From assembly GCF_030372765.1 (NCBI RefSeq), contig NZ_JAUCMW010000016.1:38252-102251 (forward strand): DNA of 64,000 bases, written 5' to 3'. This stretch comes from Labilibaculum sp. K2S. GTDB taxonomy: Bacteria > Bacteroidota > Bacteroidia > Bacteroidales > Marinifilaceae. The notes beneath the pieces were generated by a model that was given only the letters and a program-made list of their open reading frames with translations, did no database searches and was not told where the DNA came from. Below, one piece after another: positions 9,052-17,189 of this stretch (within the stretch, counting starts at the first letter, position 1; the number at the start of each line of letters is the position of its first letter). The position numbers were made by a program, and so were the translations under genes.

Positions 9052-10569
9052 GTGAACCAAATTAAAGATCTTACCAGAGGAAAAATTTTTCCTCAAATTA
9101 TAAAACTGGCTATTCCAATAATTGCCACCTCATTTGTGCAAATGGCATACAATATGACGGATATGGCGTGGTTGGGACAAGTTGGAAGCGAAACAGTAAG
9201 TGCTGTTGGAATGGCACTTTATCTGGTTTGGTTTGGTTCATCGCTCCTCTTTATAACCAAAATTGGTGCTGAAGTAGGAATTTCACAAGCAATTGGAAGT
9301 AAAAATATTGAACGGGCTCAATCATTTGCAAAAAACGCGTTCAGTTTATCTTTTATTATCTCCATTGCATTTGCCTTAAGCGTATGGATATTTGCTGACC
9401 CAATTGTAGACCTTTTTAATATTAAAAGTGAATTTGTAAACGGAACGGCCTTAAAATACCTTCGGATAATTGCCGTTGGAATGCCATTTACCTATTCCAA
9501 CATCACCATGGCTGGAATTTATAACGGAGTTGGCAATACAAAAACCTCATTTTGGATCAATGCCACCGGATTGATTATAAATATGATACTGGATCCAATT
9601 CTTATTTTTGGTTGGGGAAGTATTCCAGGTATGGGTGCAGAAGGAGCAGGAATCGCTACTGTAATTTCTCAGGTAAGTGTATTTCTACTATTTATTTACT
9701 ACCTGTATATCAAGCAGAATCCTTTACAAATCAAAAACTATTTAGGGAAAATTCAAAAAGAATTCTTTCTCCCAATCCTAAAGATTGGAGGTCCTGTTGC
9801 CCTCCAATCAGCTTGGTTTGCCTTTATCGCGATGATTTTAGCAAGGGTGATTAACAATATTTCTCACGGAAATCCCATTCCTTTTTCAGTTCAATCCATT
9901 GGATCACAAATAGAAGCCCTTTCGTGGATGACCGCCTCGGGCTTCTCTACTGCATTGGGCACATTCACAGGCCAGAATTATGGAGCAAATAAATGGAGAC
10001 GAATTCAAAAAGGTTTCTTCATTACCTTAGGCATCGCAGGTTTTATAGGATTCATTAGTACCTTGCTCTTCCTTTTTGCAGGCGATCATATTTTCGGATT
10101 GTTTATTAACAACAGTGAGAATAATGTGGTGAAAATGGGCATGGTTTACCTATTTATTCTTGGTATTTCACAAGTATTTATGTGTGTTGAAATTACAGCA
10201 ACAGGAGCCTTTAACGGAATTGGACGGGCAGTTCCTCCTGCAATAGTTGGAATTATTGGAAACTTGATGCGAATTCCTTTTGCCTATTTATTGAGCTACA
10301 CTTTAGTTGATTACTTACCTGAATTTCAGAACTGGATATCTTCTGAAGCAGTTTCGGCAACAGGTGTTTGGTGGGGATTAACCATTAGCAGCATATTGAA
10401 AGGAAGTATTTTATTTTTGTGGTTCCTATTCTTGCTGAACAGACATCCCGAAAACTTGTCTCCAATTCCTTTAAAACGTTTATGGATTAGAATAATCCCA
10501 AACAGATTACGCCAATCCTCTACAATCAATAATCCAATAAAGAATGAAGAATTTAAAAAGAGAGCTTAA
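9052..10569 (+). CDS. MATE family efflux transporter
   Basis: 505 residues with twelve predicted membrane segments in two similar halves, the MATE/NorM layout. Typical features are the first helix region (PIIATSFVQMAYNMTDMAWLG) and the mid-loop of each half. It starts with GTG; no in-frame ATG lies upstream and the next internal Met is inside TM1, so GTG is preferred. MATE proteins export cationic drugs or metabolites using Na+ or H+. The last 26 bp overlap the mnmD start, so the two genes are one transcription unit. The substrate cannot be inferred. Confidence 0.93.
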   Translation: MNQIKDLTRGKIFPQIIKLAIPIIATSFVQMAYNMTDMAWLGQVGSETVSAVGMALYLVWFGSSLLFITKIGAEVGISQAIGSKNIERAQSFAKNAFSLSFIISIAFALSVWIFADPIVDLFNIKSEFVNGTALKYLRIIAVGMPFTYSNITMAGIYNGVGNTKTSFWINATGLIINMILDPILIFGWGSIPGMGAEGAGIATVISQVSVFLLFIYYLYIKQNPLQIKNYLGKIQKEFFLPILKIGGPVALQSAWFAFIAMILARVINNISHGNPIPFSVQSIGSQIEALSWMTASGFSTALGTFTGQNYGANKWRRIQKGFFITLGIAGFIGFISTLLFLFAGDHIFGLFINNSENNVVKMGMVYLFILGISQVFMCVEITATGAFNGIGRAVPPAIVGIIGNLMRIPFAYLLSYTLVDYLPEFQNWISSEAVSATGVWWGLTISSILKGSILFLWFLFLLNRHPENLSPIPLKRLWIRIIPNRLRQSSTINNPIKNEEFKKRA

Positions 10570-11239
10570 AATAACTGAAGATGGTTCTCATACCCTCTTT
10601 GTTCCTGAATTAAATGAGCATTACCATTCTACTCATGGTGCCATTCAGGAAGCGATGCATGTGTATTTAAATGCAGGATTCAATTTTTGTAAGCAAGATC
10701 CAATTCACATTTTAGAAATTGGTTTTGGAACAGGACTAAACTGCTTCCTCACCCTCATTGAAGCTGAAAAACAAAACAGAACCGTTATTTATCATTCAAT
10801 AGAATTGTATCCGGTAAAAGAAGAACACATTCAAAACTTGAATTACACCGATCAAATAGAAGGTTCCGACAAAGATCTTTTTTTCAAATTGCATCAGGCA
10901 GCGTGGAATCAAGACGTTGAAATCACGAAAACATTCACCCTAAATAAACTGCAGGGCGATCTCAGGAAATTTATTTTTCCTGCCATTTATGACCTTATTT
11001 ATTTTGATGCATTTGCACCTGATATTCAGCCCGATTTATGGACTCAGGATATTTTTGAAAAGCTGAACAATCACCTAAAAGAAGATGCCGTTTTAACAAC
11101 CTACTCTACAAAAGGAATCATAAAACAAGCTCTTAGAGGTGCAGGATTTGAGGTAAAACGTCTGCCTGGCCCACCCGGGAAAAGACAGATGTTACGGGCA
11201 CGGAAAACATGCATCAATACAAAACAGACAATTGAATGA
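10544..11239 (+). CDS. mnmD: tRNA (mnm5s2U34)-methyltransferase MnmD
   Basis: 231 residues, matching the methyltransferase half of MnmC without the FAD oxidoreductase half. The SAM-binding motif LEIGFGTGLNC is at about residues 57-67, and the acidic motif YFDAFAPDIQPDLW with the following TYSTKG are family hallmarks. It methylates the nm5 group at wobble U34 of certain tRNAs. It overlaps the upstream MATE gene by 26 bp, which suggests translational coupling though the functions are unrelated. It is followed by a 156-bp gap before the FKBP pair. Confidence 0.92.
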   Translation: MKNLKRELKITEDGSHTLFVPELNEHYHSTHGAIQEAMHVYLNAGFNFCKQDPIHILEIGFGTGLNCFLTLIEAEKQNRTVIYHSIELYPVKEEHIQNLNYTDQIEGSDKDLFFKLHQAAWNQDVEITKTFTLNKLQGDLRKFIFPAIYDLIYFDAFAPDIQPDLWTQDIFEKLNNHLKEDAVLTTYSTKGIIKQALRGAGFEVKRLPGPPGKRQMLRARKTCINTKQTIE

Positions 11240-11395
11240 AGATCTTTTTTTTTTGAAGGACGTTAAATGCAAAAAAAGGTTAATTACAAGTTGATTTTCG
11301 ATATTCTGAGAGAAAAGTTTTACCTTAGACGATTCTTATGATCTTGCTGATCATAAATAAAATTGAATTATTATAATTAAATATACAATACCCGA

Positions 11396-11998
11396 ATGAA
11401 GTACACAGAAGAACAAGATAAGGTAAGCTATTGCCTTGGATTAAGCATCGCAAGCAATTTAATAACTTCAGGAGTTAAAACAATTAGTGTTGATCCATTT
11501 ATGGAAGCTTTGAATGCTGCTTTTAATGGAAAAATGCCGGAACTATCTCCGGAAGAGGCCAATGGTATTCTTCAGGAGTTTTTTGGAAAACTGCAAGAAG
11601 AACAAGCTGGAAAAGCAGTTGAAGCAGGAACAAAATTTTTAGAAGAGAACTCTAAAAAAGAAGGTGTTGTAAGTCTTGAAAGCGGACTGCAATACGAAAT
11701 CATCACAGAAGGAAATGGAGACACACCAAAAGGAACTGATAGTGTTAAATGTCACTACCATGGAACTTTAATTGACGGAACAGTTTTCGATAGTTCTGTT
11801 AAGAGAGGTGAACCTGCTGTATTTCCGGTAAATGGAGTTATTAGAGGTTGGGTTGAAGCTCTTCAACTAATGCCTTTAGGTTCGAAATGGAAACTATATG
11901 TTCCTTCGGACTTAGCTTATGGTGCACAGGGTGCAGGAAACCTTATTGGCCCACACACAACTTTAATTTTCGAAGTTGAATTACTTGAAATCGTATAA
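11396..11998 (+). CDS. FKBP-type peptidyl-prolyl cis-trans isomerase (cytoplasmic paralogue)
   Basis: 200 residues without signal peptide. Residues about 1-90 form an N-terminal helical dimerisation domain of FkpA/Mip type (VSYCLGLSIASNLI), and about 105-199 the FKBP fold (VKCHYHGTLIDGTVFDSS, VIRGWVEALQLMPLGSKWKLYVPSDLAYG, TLIFEVELLEI). It speeds proline isomerisation during folding. Its paralogue follows 31 bp downstream and shares the same layout, so they look like a tandem duplication in which only the second copy gained export. Confidence 0.93.
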   Translation: MKYTEEQDKVSYCLGLSIASNLITSGVKTISVDPFMEALNAAFNGKMPELSPEEANGILQEFFGKLQEEQAGKAVEAGTKFLEENSKKEGVVSLESGLQYEIITEGNGDTPKGTDSVKCHYHGTLIDGTVFDSSVKRGEPAVFPVNGVIRGWVEALQLMPLGSKWKLYVPSDLAYGAQGAGNLIGPHTTLIFEVELLEIV

Positions 11999-12029
11999 TT
12001 ATATTAATAACCATAACAATCCAAAAAAA

Positions 12030-12731
12030 ATGAAACTAAAAGTATTATCTATTGCACTGGGTCTTGGACTAATTACATTGGCTTCTTGTAATCAAAAAAG
12101 AAATAAAAGTGTTGCTCTAAACAACGAACTTGACTCTGTTAGTTATAGTTTAGGTGCTAGTTTTGGTACTAACCTTGAGCGTAACGGACTTACTAATTTG
12201 AACGAAGAAGTTCTTTTAGCTGCATTGTACGCTTCTCTTGACAAAGATTCATTGGTAATTGATCCTCAAAAAGGAAATGCTGTTATCAACAATTACATCA
12301 AAGGTCTTCAGGAAAAAATTGGTGCTGAAAACTTAGTTAAAGGTCAAAAATTCTTAGAGGAAAACAAATCAAAAGAAGGTGTCGTTGTTACTGAAAGTGG
12401 TCTGCAATACCGTATTATCAACGAAGGAGATGGTGCTAAACCTCTCGCTACTGATAAAGTTTCAGTTCACTACAAAGGAACAACTATTGACGGTAAAGAA
12501 TTTGACTCTTCTTATAAAAGAAACGAACCAGCTACATTTGCTGCTAACCGTGTAATTAAAGGATGGACTGAAGCTTTACAGTTAATGCCTGTGGGTTCTA
12601 AATGGGAATTATTTATTCCTTCGAACCTTGCATACGGTCCACGTGCAATGGGAGCTGATATCAAAGCAAACGAAACTTTAATTTTCGAAGTTGAATTGTT
12701 GGATATTATAAAAGACGAAAAAAAGAACTAA
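12030..12731 (+). CDS. FKBP-type peptidyl-prolyl cis-trans isomerase, lipoprotein paralogue
   Basis: 233 residues from the ATG at 12030, which puts a lipoprotein signal at the N-terminus (MKLKVLSIALGLGLITLASC). A longer frame opens at 11976 inside the previous gene but would hide the signal. It has a dimerisation region like FkpA (SYSLGASFGTNLERNGL) and a complete FKBP domain (VSVHYKGTTIDGKEFDSS, VIKGWTEALQLMPVGSKWELFIPS). It probably acts as a periplasmic folding factor anchored to a membrane. It is close in sequence to the preceding gene and shares its terminator at 12769. Confidence 0.92.
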   Translation: MKLKVLSIALGLGLITLASCNQKRNKSVALNNELDSVSYSLGASFGTNLERNGLTNLNEEVLLAALYASLDKDSLVIDPQKGNAVINNYIKGLQEKIGAENLVKGQKFLEENKSKEGVVVTESGLQYRIINEGDGAKPLATDKVSVHYKGTTIDGKEFDSSYKRNEPATFAANRVIKGWTEALQLMPVGSKWELFIPSNLAYGPRAMGADIKANETLIFEVELLDIIKDEKKN

Positions 12732-12768
12732 TTAATCATATTAATTAGTACAACTTATTAAAAACAAT

Positions 12769-12808
12769 TACCCCTTTTGGAGTTTTCCAGAAGGGGTTAT
12801 TTTTTCTT
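12769..12808 (+). terminator. rho-independent terminator of the FKBP pair
   Basis: ACCCCTT (12770-12776) pairs with AAGGGGT (12791-12797), with a further short inner stem, followed by a run of seven or more T. Confidence 0.8.
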
Positions 12809-12810
12809 TT

Positions 12811-13077
12811 TTGACAAAGAATCTTTTTTTAGATTTGCATTCTTTTGCAACTGCAACTGCATTGTTGTAAATTTAAAATCTTGTTTTTAGAAGAATGGAT
12901 TAATTACATCTAACTACACTCACAACGAGTGTCTTAACAAAAATCATCCTTCTATTTTATAAAAATAAGACTTTTACAAATGGAAACAATTACTTCTCAA
13001 TGTTCTCGAGTAAGAGAATTAATGAGTCAGAATTTTCCTTTTGATACTAAAATTGAAATAATTTAAAACAAATAAAA
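12811..13077 (+). promoter_or_regulatory. putative promoter and long leader of the cyclophilin gene
   Basis: TAGATTTG (12830-12837) fits the Bacteroidota -7 consensus TAnnTTTG, with a TTTG about 16 nt upstream, slightly closer than the usual spacing. If used, the transcript has a leader of about 230 nt. It contains a small hairpin (ACACTC/GAGTGT, 12916-12932) and a 28-codon ORF (12980-13066) just before the isomerase gene. Confidence 0.35.
12980..13066 (+). CDS. short upstream ORF, 28 aa, possible leader peptide
   Basis: ATG GAA ACA ... TAA, peptide starting METITSQCSRVRELMSQNFP, ending 11 nt before the ATG of the cyclophilin gene. The amino-acid make-up is balanced and protein-like. It is too short for standard gene callers. 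It could be a leader peptide or a real small protein; conservation in relatives would decide. Confidence 0.3.
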   Translation: METITSQCSRVRELMSQNFPFDTKIEII

Positions 13078-13515
13078 ATGACACACGCAGAGATTCATAC
13101 CGAAAAAGGAGTTATGAAAGTGGAATTCTTTGAGAATGATGCTCCAAAAACTGTTGAAAATTTTGTTAACCTATCAGAATCTGGATTTTACGATGGCCTG
13201 ACTTTTCACCGGGTTATTCCAAATTTTGTGATTCAAGGTGGTTGTCCCGATGGCACAGGTGCCGGCGGGCCTGGTTACTCAATCAATTGTGAATTGAATG
13301 GCGAAAATCAATATCACGACAGAGGTGTTTTATCGATGGCTCATGCCGGAAGAAATACTGGTGGATCGCAATTTTTCATTTGCCACGGCCGCGAAAATAC
13401 TTCCCATTTAGATCGCCAGCATACTTGTTTCGGCAAAGTGGTTGAGGGATTAGAAGTTATTGATGCAATTCGTGCAGGTGATAGTATTGATAAAATTGTT
13501 ATCGTAAAAGAATAA
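13078..13515 (+). CDS. cyclophilin-type peptidyl-prolyl cis-trans isomerase
   Basis: 145 residues, the short cytoplasmic bacterial cyclophilin type (PpiB-like), without signal peptide. The active-site motifs are FHRVIPNFVIQGG (about 42-54), GVLSMAHAG, GGSQFFICHG and FGKVVEGLEVIDAI. It catalyses proline isomerisation in folding proteins. The DUF3127 gene follows after 20 bp and shares the terminator at 13921, so both form one operon, perhaps with the 28-codon ORF upstream. Confidence 0.95.
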   Translation: MTHAEIHTEKGVMKVEFFENDAPKTVENFVNLSESGFYDGLTFHRVIPNFVIQGGCPDGTGAGGPGYSINCELNGENQYHDRGVLSMAHAGRNTGGSQFFICHGRENTSHLDRQHTCFGKVVEGLEVIDAIRAGDSIDKIVIVKE

Positions 13516-13535
13516 TACAAAATATACAGAACATT

Positions 13536-13910
13536 ATGAATTTTGAAATTAATGGTAAAATGATCGTGAAAGAGGAAACTCAATCAATCAGCGATCGTTT
13601 CAAAAAAAGAGAATTTGTTATTGAAGTTGAAAATGAAAGAAATTCTGAATGGAATGATTTTATTAAATTTCAACTAACACAGGATCGTTGCGATTTATTG
13701 GAAACAATTTCTTTGTACGAAGAAATTAAAGTTTCTTTTAATGTTCGTGGTCGTAAGTGGGAAAAAGATGGAAAAGTAAACTACTTTTCGAATCTTGAAG
13801 CTTGGAGAATTGAAAAAGTACAAGCTGGTGGTTCTCCTGTTCCTGAAATGCCTGAATTTAGAGCAGAGGATGTTCCTCCTGCACCAGAAGAAGATGATCT
13901 TCCTTTTTAA
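13536..13910 (+). CDS. DUF3127 domain protein
   Basis: 124 residues. The sequence KREFVIEVENERNSEWNDFIKFQL followed by VSFNVRGRKWEKDGKVNYFSNLEAWRIE is the conserved DUF3127 core, an OB-fold-like small protein found across Bacteroidota; the C-terminal tail is acidic (APEEDDLPF), like the acidic tip of single-stranded DNA-binding proteins. The OB-fold/ssDNA link is known only by resemblance and is not proven here. Second gene of the cyclophilin operon. Confidence 0.85.
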   Translation: MNFEINGKMIVKEETQSISDRFKKREFVIEVENERNSEWNDFIKFQLTQDRCDLLETISLYEEIKVSFNVRGRKWEKDGKVNYFSNLEAWRIEKVQAGGSPVPEMPEFRAEDVPPAPEEDDLPF

Positions 13911-13920
13911 AAAATACAAA

Positions 13921-13946
13921 AACCGCACTTTTCAGTGCGGTTTTTT
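13921..13946 (+). terminator. rho-independent terminator
   Basis: AACCGCACT (13921-13929) pairs with AGTGCGGTT (13934-13942), followed by six T. It ends the cyclophilin-DUF3127 operon. Confidence 0.9.
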
Positions 13947-14007
13947 CAATTAAAAAAATCAAATATTACTGAAGTGTCGGTCAATACCGACTGTGTTTGC
14001 TCTCATA

Positions 14008-14430
14008 TTAATGATGCAATAATTTATTAACAATTCTATCGAAAACCATTAATCCTCCAAAAGAAACAGCAACAATGTAAACCATTACCGGAAGTTTTAT
14101 TAAACTATCAAATACTTTCGTTAAAACCTGATTAATTGGTTGTAATAATACAGCATCAAGCTGATGTAAAAATGGATTCTCAGCAGAACTAATTAAAGTT
14201 CTCACATCAGTCCCCAAAAGAATAAGTACAACAAATAAAATAAGTCCGCTTATCCAAATCCATTGATTCCTCGAAATCGGCTTCTTCATTTCAATTGGTT
14301 TTGCAAGCCAATCCTGCATTACCCTATCCATAACCTTATTCGTAAATTGATCTGAAGTCTCCTCCAACTCAACATTCTTCATCAGTTCTTTGATAAAATC
14401 ATCTTTATAGATATCTTCTTTTTTGCTCAT
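14008..14430 (-). CDS. membrane protein, putative anti-sigma partner of the ECF factor
   Basis: 140 residues. The N-terminal ~65 residues are cytoplasmic, acidic and helical (DDFIKELMKNVELEETSDQFTNKVMDRVM), followed by two membrane segments (WIWISGLILFVVLILLG about 74-90 and VMVYIVAVSFGGLMVF about 115-130). It starts 30 bp after the ECF sigma gene on the same strand. A short helical N-terminus tethered to the membrane and encoded directly behind an ECF sigma factor is the usual arrangement of an anti-sigma factor, but no classical ZAS (HxxxCxxC) motif is present, so the role is inferred from position. Confidence 0.65.
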   Translation of the reverse strand: MSKKEDIYKDDFIKELMKNVELEETSDQFTNKVMDRVMQDWLAKPIEMKKPISRNQWIWISGLILFVVLILLGTDVRTLISSAENPFLHQLDAVLLQPINQVLTKVFDSLIKLPVMVYIVAVSFGGLMVFDRIVNKLLHH

Positions 14431-14460
14431 CGTAGTCTAATTTTATATTCTTTCGAATAC

Positions 14461-15036
14461 CTATAATATCGTTTTTAATTCACCATGCAAAGCCAACTCC
14501 AACTGAGTATAAAGCTTTTTTCTTGCACGATGCAATTTCACCTTAACATTGGAAGCGCTTAAACCAGTAATAGAGCAAACCTCATCTACCGAATTTTCTT
14601 CCAGGTAAAACAGAGTAATCAGACACCTTTCATCAGCAGGTAACCTGTTTAATGCTTCGGAAAGGTATTTTTTCCTTTCTACGTTTCTTACTTCCTGCAA
14701 GGCTGATTGGGTGGATTTTACATTTACCGAACTTGTAAAATCATCATCAATAGAACTTACATCCAATTTTTTCTTTCTTAAACGCGATATTGCTGTATTG
14801 TAAATGATTCGATATATCCAGGTTGAAAATTTTGCATCTCCCTTATAGCTATCCAAGGCCTGATATGCTTTCAAAAATGCATCTTGAGCAATTTCTTCGG
14901 CATCTTCACGATTTCCCATTAATTGTAAGGCTACATTAAATGTCATCCTCTTGTATTTATCTACAAGAAAAGCATATGCCCCGGGATCTCCATCTTTAAT
15001 CCTGGCTATATAATAACTATCCTTTTGAAACTTCAT
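14461..15036 (-). CDS. ECF-type RNA polymerase sigma factor
   Basis: About 191 residues from the ATG at 15036; an in-frame TTG two codons earlier is less likely. Region 2 (YKRMTFNVALQLMGNREDAE through KFSTWIYRIIYNTAISRLRKKK) and region 4 (LPADERCLITLFYLEENSVDE, then ASNVKVKLHRARKKLY) are intact; there is no region 3, as expected of ECF factors. Upstream lies TGTAACC-N16-CGTC on the minus strand (15142-15168), an ECF-type promoter, and the same element reads toward the divergent DUF6249 gene, so autoregulation is likely. The gene is followed by the putative anti-sigma gene. Confidence 0.93.
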   Translation of the reverse strand: MKFQKDSYYIARIKDGDPGAYAFLVDKYKRMTFNVALQLMGNREDAEEIAQDAFLKAYQALDSYKGDAKFSTWIYRIIYNTAISRLRKKKLDVSSIDDDFTSSVNVKSTQSALQEVRNVERKKYLSEALNRLPADERCLITLFYLEENSVDEVCSITGLSASNVKVKLHRARKKLYTQLELALHGELKTIL

Positions 15037-15141
15037 ATACAAATTGTGCTTTCAATTTAGAAAAACAAAGTCATCAACTAAAAAGACATTGTTGCGTTGA
15101 TTCACTTCTTTTTCCCTTTTAATTGAATCATCTACAACTTA

Positions 15142-15168
15142 GACGCAGAAAATCTAAAATCGGTTACA
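15142..15168 (-). promoter_or_regulatory. ECF-type promoter of the sigma operon
   Basis: On the minus strand TGTAACC (15168-15162), a 16-nt spacer and CGTC (15145-15142). The -35 AAC and -10 CGTC cores with 16-nt spacing are typical for ECF sigma factors. Transcription would start about 100 nt before the sigma ATG. Confidence 0.65.
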
Positions 15169-15273
15169 GCTTATTCCATAATTTCAATCTTTTTTTTTCA
15201 ATTCATTAATAGCAAGTTAAGACAATGATTTTTATTGAAATAATTGTGAGCGTTAAAAAAATCTTAAAATATT

Positions 15274-15300
15274 TGTAACCTGTTTGAAAGAGGTGGCGTC
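15274..15300 (+). promoter_or_regulatory. ECF-type promoter of the DUF6249 gene
   Basis: On the plus strand TGTAACC (15274-15280), a 16-nt spacer and CGTC (15297-15300), the same bipartite element as in the divergent sigma promoter. Transcription would start about 75 nt before the ATG at 15383. Confidence 0.65.
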
Positions 15301-15382
15301 ATAAAGTTGAATGCAAAAATCAAGCTTTGGTTTTCGTTCACAATCAATAAAATAATAACAGTTTAATCTTAAAACTTAAATC

Positions 15383-15718
15383 ATGGATATAACAGGAGTA
15401 GTAGCAATCATTTCATCATTCGGAATCATTCCTTTGATCATATTTTTAGTTCATCGTCACAAAGAAAGAAAGGCGTTAATTGAAAAAGGTATGGATATGA
15501 GCCTTTTAGTTGGAGACAAAAAGTGCAGTACTTTAGAAAGTTTAAAATACGGTGTTCTTTTAATTGGTCTCGCAATTGGAATTCTAATAGGAAACATTTT
15601 AGATGCTTACACAGGTTTAAATGAAGAAGTGTCTTACTTTTCAATGATCTTTTTATTTGGTGGACTTGCACTATTAGTATTCTACGGATTAGCGAAAAAA
15701 CAAGAGGCTGAGAAATAA
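15383..15718 (+). CDS. DUF6249 domain membrane protein
   Basis: 111 residues with three hydrophobic segments: residues 4-24, about 53-72 and 84-104. Between the first two is a basic motif typical of the DUF6249 family (HRHKERKALIEKGMDMSLL). Function is unknown; the family is widespread in Bacteroidota and often sits next to ECF sigma genes. Here it is divergent from such a gene and carries the same ECF-type promoter, so it is probably a target of that factor. It is monocistronic with its own strong terminator. Confidence 0.85.
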   Translation: MDITGVVAIISSFGIIPLIIFLVHRHKERKALIEKGMDMSLLVGDKKCSTLESLKYGVLLIGLAIGILIGNILDAYTGLNEEVSYFSMIFLFGGLALLVFYGLAKKQEAEK

Positions 15719-15733
15719 ACCAAGCCTTCTACA

Positions 15734-15768
15734 AAAAATGCGTTCCAAACTGGAACGCATTTTTTTAT
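15734..15768 (+). terminator. rho-independent terminator
   Basis: ATGCGTTCCA (15738-15747) pairs perfectly with TGGAACGCAT (15751-15760) with a 3-nt loop, flanked by A-run and T-run; may serve both converging genes. Confidence 0.9.
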
Positions 15769-15794
15769 TTTCTCATTATAGATCTTAATAGCAA

Positions 15795-17078
15795 TTATTT
15801 TCCGATATGAAATAGAATCACCTGTTCTACAGCTTTCTCACACACCGGGCAGAAATGTTTCATTTTATTCGATTTCATTTTGCAATCCTGCATCGGCGAA
15901 TAAATTCCCTTAGCCATATAACCACCGCCTTCAAATACACCTAAACTATCAACGAACTCGGGAGTTCTTGGCGTAGGAATAGGAATCGAATCATCCAACA
16001 TACTTTTCCATTTACAATCAAAATCAACAAGAGTGGTAATATTTGGCTCCCAAGGTTCAATTTCCAGATTATAAAAATCTTCGTATGCCACTTCCGATGA
16101 ATAATACTCATCTCCCAAACCGGCAAACCCATGACCAAATTCATGACTCGACACCTCGTAGGACAATACATTATCAGCCGAACAACTCGAATAATAGTTG
16201 TAGAATCCACCTCCACCGTATTTATCGGTATTAATCAGCACAAATATCTGATCGTAAGGAACATTTGCAGAAATATCATGTATCGATTTAATATCAAAAG
16301 TTGTTAGGTAACGATCAACATCGAACGTATAAAAAGTAGTATTTACAGCAGTGTTTTTATAGATATTTTCACCCGGAATATCAGTTCCTGAATCTTCGGA
16401 AACGGCTTCTAAAGCGTATATGTTAAATCGATCTGAATACCTGTTAAATGGAGGCACATCAAGCAAATAACCAGCTACACGTTTGGTATCCGCTCTAAAT
16501 TTTTCCATTTCATCAGCAGTATACCCTTCTGCTATAAAAGCAATATCAACACTTTCCGCAGGATCACCATCTCCCATAATCTTTGTAAATGAAACACTCC
16601 TGGGCTTTTCTTTACCAATAAAATAATTAGTTGGGTCAATCTTATATTCCCATATTTCCTCCATTCTGCCATCCCAGTTTCTGGATTCCAATACAAATCG
16701 TGCTGTTTTTTTAGGATAAGGCATTACGTTTACCTGATAAAATGCTCTTTTTAATTCTTTTGCTTCGGCTGTTGATTGCCATTCCTGAAGCAAAGAGTTA
16801 AACCCCTTTGAATAAATTAATTCTCCGGACTCCACATCAAAAAGTTTAAAACGGAATGTTCCGTACCCAAACTGATCAATCAAATTGATTTTACTCCCTC
16901 CCCATTGAGGCTCTTCTTTCAATTCTTTTAGAAAGATAGTTTGAGAATCGGCATCACCGCCCATCATATAATCAATCCTCAGAGTCTTATTTTCAAAATA
17001 TTTATCAAAATTACTTTGTCCATAGCACGCAGAATAAAATGCAATCAGGACAAATGCAAGTAAAGATTTTTTAGTCAT
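15795..17078 (-). CDS. M64 family (IgA peptidase-like) metallopeptidase, secreted
   Basis: 427 residues with a signal peptide (LLAFVLIAFYSACYGQ). An N-terminal beta-rich region (about 25-160) precedes the peptidase domain, which starts with VDIAFIAEGYTADEM (about 178-192) and contains the zinc motif HEFGHGFAGLGDEYY (312-326), the M64 signature (HExxHxxxxxxxE). The family was named after a Clostridium IgA protease but members in Bacteroidota are of unknown substrate. The last part holds a Cys pair (HFCPVCEKAV) and the protein lacks a visible T9SS sorting domain. Single gene, convergent with DUF6249. Confidence 0.92.
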   Translation of the reverse strand: MTKKSLLAFVLIAFYSACYGQSNFDKYFENKTLRIDYMMGGDADSQTIFLKELKEEPQWGGSKINLIDQFGYGTFRFKLFDVESGELIYSKGFNSLLQEWQSTAEAKELKRAFYQVNVMPYPKKTARFVLESRNWDGRMEEIWEYKIDPTNYFIGKEKPRSVSFTKIMGDGDPAESVDIAFIAEGYTADEMEKFRADTKRVAGYLLDVPPFNRYSDRFNIYALEAVSEDSGTDIPGENIYKNTAVNTTFYTFDVDRYLTTFDIKSIHDISANVPYDQIFVLINTDKYGGGGFYNYYSSCSADNVLSYEVSSHEFGHGFAGLGDEYYSSEVAYEDFYNLEIEPWEPNITTLVDFDCKWKSMLDDSIPIPTPRTPEFVDSLGVFEGGGYMAKGIYSPMQDCKMKSNKMKHFCPVCEKAVEQVILFHIGK

Positions 17079-17189
17079 ATTAGTAGATTTTGTATTTAGA
17101 CTTTAAATTTACAAATTATTATGAATTTCACTTTTCTTTTCCAGATAGGAATCAATATCTTAGATTTTTAATTAATAACTTATTACTTC

